A DNA stretch of 64,000 nucleotides, taken from the NCBI GenBank assembly GCA_029667085.1, contig JARUHJ010000001.1:744001-808000 (forward strand), in the 5' to 3' direction. Positions within the stretch are counted from its first letter, which is position 1. The number at the start of each line of letters is the position of its first letter. Below, in pieces: positions 56,980-64,000 of this stretch. A program made the position numbers and the translations under genes. Source of the stretch: Deltaproteobacteria bacterium IMCC39524. Lineage in GTDB: Bacteria; Desulfobacterota; Desulfuromonadia; Desulfuromonadales; BM103. The notes beneath the pieces were generated by a model. It was not told where the DNA came from. It saw only the letters and a program-made list of their open reading frames with translations, and did not search any database.

Positions 56980-58563
56980 CTAAGAATCAATGTGCATGTT
57001 CAAGTCGTCATATTTTATTTTCCCACGGTTGCAGCGCGGGATCCTATCCAGCTGAATAAATCGCTTTGGGATCATATAAACAGGTAAATAATTTTTTAAT
57101 CGATTGAGTTCCCTCAAGTCAGTCGAAGGGCCTGAAGCCTCGACGAATGCAATGATCCCCGTTGCTCCCTCGTAAAGTTTTGATTGATGCAGAATCACCG
57201 CTGCGTCGCTAATCCCGTCCAGGGACAAAATTGCATGTTCGACCTCACCTGCCTCTATGCGATATCCCATAAACTTCAACTGTCTGTCTTTCCTGCCGAT
57301 GAATTGATAATTGCCGCAAGGCAACAAAACAGCAAGATCTCCGGTTTTGTAAATTCTTTCGTTTGCTCCAATAGCGTCATTGAAAACGAAAACTGCGTCC
57401 GTCTTTACCTGGTCATTCAGATACCCCTTCGATAAACCCAGACCGGCAAGACACAATTCGCCAACCTCTCCGATATTGACCGGAGTATTATCTTCCGCGA
57501 GAAGAGTGACATATGTCCCTTCACAAGGGATTCCGATCGGTATTTTTTCTTGTGGATTTTTCGGCACCTGCTCCACTCGATAGCATAAGGAAATGCCGGT
57601 TGCCTCTGTTGGTCCATAGCCGTTGTAAAAAATTTTCTCCGGGTACTCGTTCATCCACTTCAATAAATATTTCGTGGGGAAAGGCTCGCCGGCAAATATG
57701 ATTTGCTTCAAGCTGCGCATACGGTTTTTTCCAATGACATTCGCCTTGGCCATATACAGGAGCAACGACGAAACACCTTTCCAGAGAGTGATTTCTTCTT
57801 TTTCAACAAAATCAACGAGTTTCTTTGGGAATAGTGTAGATTCTTCACTCGCAATACAAAGGGTGCCTCCGGCTTTCAACGAACAGTAGATGTCAAAAGT
57901 CGACATGTCGAAATGAAATGGCGCGGTCCCTAAAATCCTATCCTTTTCATTAATTTGAAAGTAATTGACTGCCCAATTTATATAGTTACTGATATTTTGA
58001 TGCGAAATCATCACACCCTTCGGCTTACCTGTTGAACCGGAGGTGTAAAGGATGTAGGCAATATCCGACTCATTATTGTGATAACTCGGTTGATGATCTC
58101 TATATTTTCCGGTCCGGCTATTGATCGAATCCCATCCAAAACCAGCCCCATCAAGATTGCATTCGGGATCAAGCTGCAAAATTGGCGTCACAGACCCTAG
58201 TTTATCTATTAGCTGCACAGTTTCGCTTCTGTTCCGGCTATCGCATACCACCGCTGTCGGCGAGCAGTCAGCCAGAATATCTTGCCAGCGATCAAGCGGG
58301 GCTTTACAGTCGATCGGTACGTATATGGCATCAGCTTTAAGGATCCCTAAAATAACAACCAGAACTTCGACCGACCGATTTAGACAAAAGGCAACGCGGT
58401 CTTGCCTTTTAACTCCGCAAGCGATCAATCCATTTGCGAGTCGGTTCGAATACAGTTCCAGATCACGATAACTGAGAGTCGTCCTCCCATCAGTTACGGC
58501 GACATTTGACTGTTTCTCGCATGTCGCAAGATCAAGATATTGCTGAACAAGTAGTGTCTTCAA
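56980..58563 (-). CDS. Amino-acid adenylation enzyme (DltA-like, stand-alone)
   Basis: This 527-residue ANL-family protein begins at a TTG (58563), eight bases after AGGA, just behind the dehydrogenase stop; no in-frame ATG is available before the conserved part. It has all adenylation motifs: YILYTSGSTGKPKGV (A3), YNGYGPTEATG (A5), GELCLAGLGLSKGYL, RIYKTGDLA (A7), GRKDRQLKFMGYRIEAGEVE (A8) and the C-terminal lysine in NRGKIKYD (A10). The A4 motif FDMSTFD keeps the aspartate that binds the amino group of amino acids. By hand the selectivity positions read about D-M-F-K-I-A-G-G-I-K, not a code I recognise. It likely loads an amino acid onto the ACP. Confidence 0.87.
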   Translation of the reverse strand: MKTLLVQQYLDLATCEKQSNVAVTDGRTTLSYRDLELYSNRLANGLIACGVKRQDRVAFCLNRSVEVLVVILGILKADAIYVPIDCKAPLDRWQDILADCSPTAVVCDSRNRSETVQLIDKLGSVTPILQLDPECNLDGAGFGWDSINSRTGKYRDHQPSYHNNESDIAYILYTSGSTGKPKGVMISHQNISNYINWAVNYFQINEKDRILGTAPFHFDMSTFDIYCSLKAGGTLCIASEESTLFPKKLVDFVEKEEITLWKGVSSLLLYMAKANVIGKNRMRSLKQIIFAGEPFPTKYLLKWMNEYPEKIFYNGYGPTEATGISLCYRVEQVPKNPQEKIPIGIPCEGTYVTLLAEDNTPVNIGEVGELCLAGLGLSKGYLNDQVKTDAVFVFNDAIGANERIYKTGDLAVLLPCGNYQFIGRKDRQLKFMGYRIEAGEVEHAILSLDGISDAAVILHQSKLYEGATGIIAFVEASGPSTDLRELNRLKNYLPVYMIPKRFIQLDRIPRCNRGKIKYDDLNMHIDS

Positions 58564-58565
58564 CG

Positions 58566-59711
58566 CTACAATCCTAAGAATTTAGAAATAATGTTCTGTT
58601 GGATTTCTGATGTCCCTGAATAAATTGTAGATGCAATGCTATCTCGCAGATCTCTTTCTACCTCATATTCTTTAATGTATCCGTATCCACCGTGTATTTG
58701 AACTGCATCCAAGCTTGCTTGCTTCAAACTTTCACTTATGAAAAGTTTACATATAGATGACTCAAGAGTTGCTCTCTTTTCTTTATCTTTTAATACAGAA
58801 CAGCTCCAAAGAATTCTTTTTCCAAGTTCAACATTAACCTTCATACGGCTTAATTTGTTTGAGATTGACTGATAACTTCCTATTGTATTTCCGAAGGCTT
58901 TGCGTTCTTTTGCATATTTTACTGATGTTTCAAGTATTCGCTCCATTGTCCCCAGATGTGCAGCCGGAAGCAGACTTCTCTCCCACTCCATAGATTCATT
59001 GAAGATGATCCCTCCCTGGCCTTCTTTGCCAAGAATGTTTGCACTGGGTACCATGCAGTTATCGAAAAACAACTCACCATTCTGTAAAGTGGTCAGCCCC
59101 ATTTTCTCCAGAGGCTTACCTTTTACAAAGCCCTCTAAACCTTCATCAACGATAAAGCAGGAAACCCGACCAAGTGACTTTCTCTCCGGATCGGTAACGG
59201 CGAAGACAATGGCCACATTGGCCAAGGGACCATTGGTGATAAAAGTCTTACTGCCATTCAGGAGATAGTTCCCCCTTTCCCTCACAGCCCTGGTCCGCAT
59301 TGATAGAGCATCCGAACCTGTATCAGGCTCGGTTATTGCCTGGGCAAAAACCTTTTCACCACGGCAAAGAGCTGGTAGATACCTGGTCTTCAACTCGTCA
59401 CTGCCAAAAAGATGGATCTGCAAACCGCACAATAGCTGTGTGGCGATAGCATGAACCAACCCCGCATCTTTACATGCGTACCCAAATGCCTTCAGGAACA
59501 GGGTTGTGGTAAGAAGATCCACCCCGCACCCTCCGTATTTTTCTGGGATCGGCACAGCCATAAAATTCATTTCTGCACACTTTTTCCATGCCTCCCAGGG
59601 AAACTCGCCACTTTTTTCATAGCAGTCGATGCTATATGTGAGCTCCTGCCGACAAAAATTGACGACGGTATCTGTTAAGATTTTCTGCTCATCAGTCAAT
59701 TGAAGATCCAT
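58566..59711 (-). CDS. Acyl-CoA dehydrogenase-like flavoprotein, prolyl-carrier-dehydrogenase type
   Basis: The start at 59711 (MDLQLTDEQKILTDTVVNFC) gives 381 residues with normal FAD motifs (AQAITEPDTGSDALSMRTRA, FITNGPLANVAIVFAV). The usual catalytic glutamate of short-chain enzymes in IYEGTSEIQ is replaced (IYSGTSEIQ). Instead there is E244 in the SMEWERSLL segment. That is the catalytic position used by isovaleryl-CoA dehydrogenase and by PltE/RedW-type dehydrogenases that oxidise prolyl-carrier proteins to pyrrole. It likely oxidises an aminoacyl group on the adjacent ACP. It lies between ACP and adenylation genes with one- to two-base gaps. Confidence 0.87.
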   Translation of the reverse strand: MDLQLTDEQKILTDTVVNFCRQELTYSIDCYEKSGEFPWEAWKKCAEMNFMAVPIPEKYGGCGVDLLTTTLFLKAFGYACKDAGLVHAIATQLLCGLQIHLFGSDELKTRYLPALCRGEKVFAQAITEPDTGSDALSMRTRAVRERGNYLLNGSKTFITNGPLANVAIVFAVTDPERKSLGRVSCFIVDEGLEGFVKGKPLEKMGLTTLQNGELFFDNCMVPSANILGKEGQGGIIFNESMEWERSLLPAAHLGTMERILETSVKYAKERKAFGNTIGSYQSISNKLSRMKVNVELGKRILWSCSVLKDKEKRATLESSICKLFISESLKQASLDAVQIHGGYGYIKEYEVERDLRDSIASTIYSGTSEIQQNIISKFLGL

Positions 59712-59712
59712 G

Positions 59713-59973
59713 TCAGGCCTCTGGCTGACCGGCACACTTTTGTGCGATCAATGCGGAAATGGAGGCAATTGATTCAAAATTTTCCGGAAGTAAATCGTCT
59801 GCTGAGACCTGAACAGAGAATTTATCCTCCAGGAACCCCAGCAAAGACATGATTCCAAATGAATCAACAATACCAGTTTCAAGAAGCAGATCGGTGTCAG
59901 ACAAATGAGTACCATCAGTGTCAACAATTAACTCCGAGGTGATAAAAGAACGAATAATATCTCTGGTCGTCAT
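59713..59973 (-). CDS. Stand-alone acyl carrier protein
   Basis: The start at 59973 (MTTRDIIRSFITSELIVDTD) follows AGGAGGAC; the longer frame to 59997 is unneeded. The 86-residue, acidic, helical protein has ETGIVDSFGIMSLLGFLEDKF with the serine for 4'-phosphopantetheine (DSFG). It resembles DltC-like or peptidyl carrier proteins. It would hold the amino acid activated by the neighbouring adenylation enzyme while the dehydrogenase acts on it. Tight packing with both genes supports this. No phosphopantetheinyl transferase is seen in the window. Confidence 0.9.
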   Translation of the reverse strand: MTTRDIIRSFITSELIVDTDGTHLSDTDLLLETGIVDSFGIMSLLGFLEDKFSVQVSADDLLPENFESIASISALIAQKCAGQPEA

Positions 59974-60013
59974 CTCAGTCCTCCTCTCCTTACTCAAGAG
60001 CCCTTAATCAGAA

Positions 60014-60922
60014 TTAGAATGTCGACCTCAAATATTTGGTCAAATCTTTAGGCAGCGCCATCCAATACTGACCCCGATAACACTCAATGAGATGTTTTAA
60101 AAAATCAGAATAGAAGCTGGAAGGATAGAATTCGGCTTTTCTCGGGCAATTATGAAAGGCAAGATAGTCAGGATGTACATTCAAAACCACAGCCCCACCA
60201 TTGCAAGCAACCCAAGCGAGCTTTTCTTTCCAAAGGTCAATTGTCTTATGTTTAAGAAGAATAAAGAGACAGAAATCTTGCGGAAGCGTGTAAGGAATCT
60301 CCAAGTATTTTTGCCCTGATGGCCCATTCACCCAAAAAGGGAAAATAGTGTTAGTGCCGTCTGAGTACGGTTCAAACGGATCGGTATCAAAAGTTGAAGA
60401 ATCATATTCAATGTTCAGTTCGTGTAACCATTCCAGATTATGATGCATAGAAGGCGACCTAAACCCAACCGCGCCCCACTCTTTTAAATAATGATTGATC
60501 TTGGCTGCTCGCTCTAAAAATATGCGCCTGGAATTATATAACTTGCCATCATGATTCAACCCATGCACGCCTATCTCAAACCCGTTCTCCATCAGGTCCT
60601 CAAAGATTTCAGCAGAAACGTCATAACGTTCTGGGACAAAATTAAAACTCGATCTAAATCCTAGTCTTTGCTCTAGATCTTTCAGCTTGATACAGTTTTC
60701 CTGGCCAGTAGCAGTATCAACATCGTGGGTCAAAACCAGAGCAAAGCTCTTTCCTTCAGGCCACCCAGGCCAGCCATCAGGCTTCTTTCCGCTTGTTGGG
60801 TCAATCGGCCAGCGGTCCAAGACTCTCTTAAGCTGCAGTTCAGCAACAAATTGTCGCATCGAAATCTGCACCGACCTGGGAATTGCCGGTTTCATATAGT
60901 AATAGAGTCTGTTACCCAACAT
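60014..60922 (-). CDS. Polysaccharide deacetylase-like (NodB fold) protein
   Basis: ATG 60922 (MLGNRLYYYMKPAIPRSVQI) is chosen; a GTG at 60940 is an alternative. The protein of about 302 residues has the NodB-homology metal site: LTHDVDTATGQ with the catalytic and metal aspartates, EIGVHGLNHDG with the metal histidines, and VGFRSPSMHHN. NVHPDYLAFH near the C-terminus carries the final histidine. It would remove acetyl groups from an N-acetylated sugar or precursor, possibly freeing an amine for the acyl group made nearby. Its start overlaps the FemAB-like gene. Lack of a signal peptide suggests a cytoplasmic or membrane-associated role. Confidence 0.85.
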   Translation of the reverse strand: MLGNRLYYYMKPAIPRSVQISMRQFVAELQLKRVLDRWPIDPTSGKKPDGWPGWPEGKSFALVLTHDVDTATGQENCIKLKDLEQRLGFRSSFNFVPERYDVSAEIFEDLMENGFEIGVHGLNHDGKLYNSRRIFLERAAKINHYLKEWGAVGFRSPSMHHNLEWLHELNIEYDSSTFDTDPFEPYSDGTNTIFPFWVNGPSGQKYLEIPYTLPQDFCLFILLKHKTIDLWKEKLAWVACNGGAVVLNVHPDYLAFHNCPRKAEFYPSSFYSDFLKHLIECYRGQYWMALPKDLTKYLRSTF

Positions 60923-61946
60923 GTCTGTAGAGTACCCCACCTAGAAAGTTTGAAACTGTCACAGGAGCGGCCTTAAAAAAGCCTGTACTGAGTGATCCTG
61001 GCCCCTTCTCTTTCACGACGAACTTATTATCTTTGATCTTGTATCTGTAGTAACTGATTGATTTTTGTTCTGGAGCCCAGCCGTTTTTATATCTCACCAA
61101 TCCAGCATTATTTTTTTCCGTTCTTCCCAAGCTAAGACTTGTATAGTTTCTTTTAGATAACCATTTTATTGCTTCCCACATCACCAAGTTGTTGGCTCTC
61201 AAATAGCCTTCTTCTTTTTTTGACGCCCCGTATTTGTAAATTGCACTTTTCCCGAAAAGGAAATAAATTGATCCGGCAACAACCTCTCCACGCTTTTTAG
61301 CAGTCACAATGATGCCTTTTCCATCGCTGATTACATACTTATATAGGTTTTCAAAGAATCTATATGGCTGTGATGGAATGCCATGCCTCTTCCTGGTAAT
61401 AGAATTCAAGTGGTAGAATTCATCGACTGATTCCATATCATGGCGAATCTCAATTTCTACACCCTCCCTAATTGCCTTTTTTATATTCCTTCTATTGTTG
61501 TTACTAAATTGAGAAAACATTTGATCAGCGTCTTCCATTAGCCGAATATCATGCTGATAAAAACTATCGTAAACGCTTCCTATCGCCTGGTCACCGACAT
61601 CTCCGCGCAAATCGATGTGCTGCCAATGGGACTTTTTTGCATGTTCAATCAACTCTTGCCAAAGTTGTTGCAGCTCCTCTGGTCTTGATACAATGGGCCG
61701 AACGTAGTCAGTAAAGGGTAACGACACACCACGTCGTCCGGTGAAAAGGCTCTTTATTTCCATTATTGGCAGCAGAAAGCACAACTTATCTTCAGCAAAA
61801 ATCGAAAAGTATCGTGGCTCATAGCCATAGGTATCGCTCAGCAACTTAGCCCAAGATTGGGAGTGAAAAAAAGTTGCGTCCTGATGGCAGGAGATAAGGC
61901 TATCCCAATTTTCGATATTCAATGGATTAAGAACCTTGTAGCTCAT
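60912..61946 (-). CDS. FemAB/GNAT-like (peptidyl- or acyl-transfer) protein
   Basis: The start at 61946 (MSYKVLNPLNIENWDSLISC) gives 344 residues. It resembles the FemAB-related GNAT double-fold proteins of EPS clusters: FFHSQSWAKLLSDTYGYEPRYFSI at the start, NNRRNIKKAIREGVEIEI in the middle, and then KRGEVVAGSIYFLFGKSAIYKYGAS. Family members transfer aminoacyl or acyl groups, from aminoacyl-tRNA in Fem proteins. Here it might move the carrier-bound aminoacyl onto an amino sugar. That is only a hypothesis from family and location. Confidence 0.82.
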   Translation of the reverse strand: MSYKVLNPLNIENWDSLISCHQDATFFHSQSWAKLLSDTYGYEPRYFSIFAEDKLCFLLPIMEIKSLFTGRRGVSLPFTDYVRPIVSRPEELQQLWQELIEHAKKSHWQHIDLRGDVGDQAIGSVYDSFYQHDIRLMEDADQMFSQFSNNNRRNIKKAIREGVEIEIRHDMESVDEFYHLNSITRKRHGIPSQPYRFFENLYKYVISDGKGIIVTAKKRGEVVAGSIYFLFGKSAIYKYGASKKEEGYLRANNLVMWEAIKWLSKRNYTSLSLGRTEKNNAGLVRYKNGWAPEQKSISYYRYKIKDNKFVVKEKGPGSLSTGFFKAAPVTVSNFLGGVLYRHVG

Positions 61947-61970
61947 GCTAGAACACTCCATCGTATCTCA

Positions 61971-63071
61971 TTAAAAAGTTTCCCTAACATGATGTGATAC
62001 ATACTCTATCTGTTCCACGCTCAATTCTGGGCACATAGGCAGAGAAACGAATTCTTTTGCACAACTTTCCGCAACAGGATAACTCCCCTGAGCACAGCCT
62101 AACCCCGCGTAAGCTCTTTGCGTATGAACAGGATTTGGATAATGAATCCCACATGAAATATCCTTGCTCGTTAGAGATGCCATAAACTCAGTTCGGTTTG
62201 GGACTCGGACAGAATAAATATGATAAACGTGTTTATTGTGCACTTTTGAACTTGGCACCCTCAGCTCTTTAATATCAGACAAAAAACTGTTGTAGTGGCT
62301 GGCGTTGTCTCTGCGAGATTGATTCCACCCTGCCAGTCGCTTTAGTTTCACACTTAAAACGGCTGCCTGGATTCCATCCATACGGCCATTCCAACCGATA
62401 ACACTGTGGTCATACTTTTTACTCTGACCATGATCACGTAAGAGATGAATCATCTGAGCAACTTTTGGGTTATTTGTCGTCACTGCACCAGCCTCACCAA
62501 AGGCGCCAAGATTCTTGCCAGGATAAAAGCTGAAACAGCCCGCATCCCCAATTGAGCCAGCAGTCCGCTGCTTATATTCAGCGCCATGTGCCTGACAAGC
62601 ATCCTCCACAACAAAAAGCCCATATTCCTTTGCGATGGTCATAATGGAGTCCATATCAGCCATCTGTCCAAATATGTGCACAGGAACAATTGCTTTGGTC
62701 TTGGGAGTGATGGCGGCTTCAATTAACTCCGGATTGATCGTGTAGCTATGATCATCAATGTCAACGAATACTGGTTTAGCACCGCAAAAACTGATCGCTT
62801 CAGCCGTTGCGATAAAAGTATTGGGGGCTGTAATGACTTCGTCACCTTCACCTATTCCGAGTGCCATCAGGGCCATCCATAAAGCCTCGGTACCACTCCC
62901 CACGCCGACGGCATAATCACACTGGGTGAATGCAGCAAACTGCTTCTCAAAAGTTTCTACAAACGGGCCACCGGAAAAAGCACAGCTTGCAATAACCTCA
63001 TTAATCGATGTTTGAATTTCATCATTTATGGAAGCGTGCAGAGCCTTGAGGTCCATAAAAGGGACTTTCAT
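61971..63071 (-). CDS. DegT/DnrJ/EryC1 sugar aminotransferase (WbpE-like)
   Basis: This 366-residue PLP enzyme begins MKVPFMDLKALHASINDEIQ after GGGAGGAG. It shows GVGSGTEALWMALMALGIGEGDEVITAPNTFIAT, VVEDACQAHGAEYKQRTAG and SFYPGKNLGAFGEAGAV with the Schiff-base K186. It transfers an amino group from glutamate to a keto sugar nucleotide. With the adjacent WbpB-like oxidoreductase and WbpD-like acetyltransferase it fits the C3-amination step toward UDP-2,3-diacetamido-2,3-dideoxy-glucuronic acid. Sequence similarity alone does not exclude other sugars such as Qui4N. Confidence 0.9.
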   Translation of the reverse strand: MKVPFMDLKALHASINDEIQTSINEVIASCAFSGGPFVETFEKQFAAFTQCDYAVGVGSGTEALWMALMALGIGEGDEVITAPNTFIATAEAISFCGAKPVFVDIDDHSYTINPELIEAAITPKTKAIVPVHIFGQMADMDSIMTIAKEYGLFVVEDACQAHGAEYKQRTAGSIGDAGCFSFYPGKNLGAFGEAGAVTTNNPKVAQMIHLLRDHGQSKKYDHSVIGWNGRMDGIQAAVLSVKLKRLAGWNQSRRDNASHYNSFLSDIKELRVPSSKVHNKHVYHIYSVRVPNRTEFMASLTSKDISCGIHYPNPVHTQRAYAGLGCAQGSYPVAESCAKEFVSLPMCPELSVEQIEYVSHHVRETF

Positions 63072-63081
63072 AGTCTCCTCC

Positions 63082-63546
63082 CTATTGTTGTTTCATAACT
63101 CTGGCAGGATTGCCGGCGACAACGGAATTAGCTGCGACATCTTTGGTAACGACGCTACCAGCGCCAACAATTGCGTTCTCACCTACGGTGACACCACACA
63201 ATAAAGTCGCACTGGAACCAATAGACGCGCCCTGTTTAATCAGTGTTGGGACACAGGCCCAATCGTCCTCAGTCTGTAGTTCTCCATCTTCTGAAGTAGA
63301 ACGCGGATACCTATCATTGATGAAGGTTACGTTATGACCAACAAAGACCCCGGCCTCTATAGTAACTCCTTCACAAATGAATGTATGGCTGGAGATCTTA
63401 CAGTTATTGCCGATAACAGCCCCTTTCTGGATTTCGACAAAGGTTCCTATTTTCGAGTTATCGCCAATTGTACAGCCGTACAAATTGACAAAATCGTAGA
63501 TTTTCACATCAACTCCAAGTTGAACGTCAGGAGCAATATTTTTCAT
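63082..63546 (-). CDS. Left-handed beta-helix N-acetyltransferase (WbpD/WlbB-like)
   Basis: Starting at 63546 (MKNIAPDVQLGVDVKIYDFV) after GGAGG, this 154-residue hexapeptide-repeat protein has repeats such as CTIGDNSKIGTFVEIQKGAV, GHNVTFINDRYPRS and ATLLCGVTVGENAIVGAGSVV. It resembles WbpD/WlbB, which acetylates the C3 amine of UDP-GlcNAc3NA using acetyl-CoA. The NDRYPRS segment is typical of that branch. The genes on both sides are the aminotransferase and Gfo/Idh enzymes of the same pathway. Confidence 0.88.
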   Translation of the reverse strand: MKNIAPDVQLGVDVKIYDFVNLYGCTIGDNSKIGTFVEIQKGAVIGNNCKISSHTFICEGVTIEAGVFVGHNVTFINDRYPRSTSEDGELQTEDDWACVPTLIKQGASIGSSATLLCGVTVGENAIVGAGSVVTKDVAANSVVAGNPARVMKQQ

Positions 63547-63565
63547 GGACCAAGCCTCCAATGAG

Positions 63566-64000
63566 TTAACCTAAATTACCGATAGAAACAGCGGCACCAT
63601 TCTGTTTAAGGGATTCTGAAGCTGCCGAAAGGATCTGGACGACTTTCAGTCCTTCGAGTCCGCCGGAGATGGATTTACATTTGGTCTTTATGCAATCTAT
63701 GAAATGCTGGCACTCTTCTTTTAAGGGTTCAAATTGCTTAAGATATGGCGAATACATGTCACCATAATGGTAGGAATAATGGAATTCAGCAAAGGTGTCA
63801 TAATGAGGAGGCTTTTCAACTCTTTTGTCATATATTTTAATTTTCTCAATCGGCTCTAAATCGTTATAAACAAGCATTCTTTTTTCACCAACAAAGGTCA
63901 TTTCACGAATTTTATTAGGGTCAAGCCAACTACTCTGAATCGTACAAAACCCCCCATTGGCAAAATTAATCGTCATATTACAAACGTCCTCGACCCCTTT
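63566..64000 (-). CDS. Gfo/Idh/MocA oxidoreductase, C-terminal part (WbpB/WlbA-like; cut by window edge)
   Basis: The minus-strand frame is open to the right edge (AAAGGGGTCGAG in frame), so only the C-terminal 144 codons are visible. FANGGFCTIQSSWLDPNKIREMTFVGEKRMLVYNDLEPIEKI and EPLKEECQHFIDCIKTKCK are typical of the second domain of WbpB/WlbA-type NAD-dependent sugar dehydrogenases. These oxidise C3 of UDP-GlcNAcA before amination. The N-terminal Rossmann domain lies outside the window. The next two genes fit the following steps. Confidence 0.85.
   Translation of the reverse strand, partial: KGVEDVCNMTINFANGGFCTIQSSWLDPNKIREMTFVGEKRMLVYNDLEPIEKIKIYDKRVEKPPHYDTFAEFHYSYHYGDMYSPYLKQFEPLKEECQHFIDCIKTKCKSISGGLEGLKVVQILSAASESLKQNGAAVSIGNLG

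Overview
This window looks like chromosomal DNA from a Desulfuromonadales/Geobacter-type bacterium. The inference rests on its mix of a GEMM-I riboswitch behind a sigma-54-like promoter, MopE-type calcium-binding repeats, an NfeD/slipin pair, UmuDC, TAXI-TRAP transport and an EPS-linked beta-barrel. No rRNA or tRNA was seen to confirm it. Base composition is moderately GC-rich up to about 40 kb and becomes clearly AT-rich in parts of the polysaccharide cluster, most of all at about 45.6-52.6 kb.

Region by region. 1-3.6 kb: a TAXI-TRAP uptake pair (permease cut by the window edge), an atypical SDR, pdxH and a tautomerase. 3.7-10.3 kb: a minus-strand redox/lipid gene group (NDH-2-like flavoprotein, ADP-ribosylglycohydrolase-like protein, SRPBCC protein, renalase-like flavoprotein, UbiB-like kinase, phasin-like coiled coil), divergent from a MerR regulator with the Wx9EH and ExHxxG motifs of CarH/LitR B12-based light sensors. 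10.3-18 kb: a dihydroorotate-dehydrogenase-like protein, another atypical SDR, and a translationally coupled ovothiol pair (OvoA plus a PLP C-S lyase candidate) divergent from an MFS transporter. 18-28 kb: UmuDC, a PAS histidine kinase, a stand-alone cyclic-nucleotide-binding protein, NfeD-slipin and glycogen phosphorylase. 28-36 kb: small metabolic and hypothetical genes, a double-domain CDP-alcohol phosphatidyltransferase, an acyl-CoA dehydrogenase, a DUF4124 protein with a decayed paralogue nearby, and an EPS-type outer-membrane beta-barrel.

36-41 kb appears to be a c-di-GMP-controlled matrix module: an atypical LuxR-type regulator, then a sigma-54-like promoter, a GEMM-I aptamer and an intrinsic terminator in front of a secreted FN3/MopE/carbohydrate-binding protein, followed by a secreted pectate-lyase-like beta-helix protein. 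41.3-43 kb holds IS256-family debris and a sulfotransferase gene flanked by a 45-bp direct repeat.

43-64 kb is a Wzx/Wzy-type exopolysaccharide or O-antigen cluster, all on the minus strand. It carries four glycosyltransferases, flippase, polymerase, a CapK-like adenylate-forming enzyme, GDP-mannose 6-dehydrogenase (AlgD-like), and WbpB/WbpD/WbpE-like enzymes for a 2,3-diamino-uronic acid. Inside it sits a compact carrier-protein module: stand-alone acyl carrier protein, acyl-CoA-dehydrogenase-like flavoprotein of the prolyl-carrier dehydrogenase type, amino-acid adenylation enzyme, TIM-barrel amidohydrolase and GNAT. I infer that this makes an oxidised aminoacyl group for decorating a sugar. 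It is the best candidate in the window for an undescribed system.
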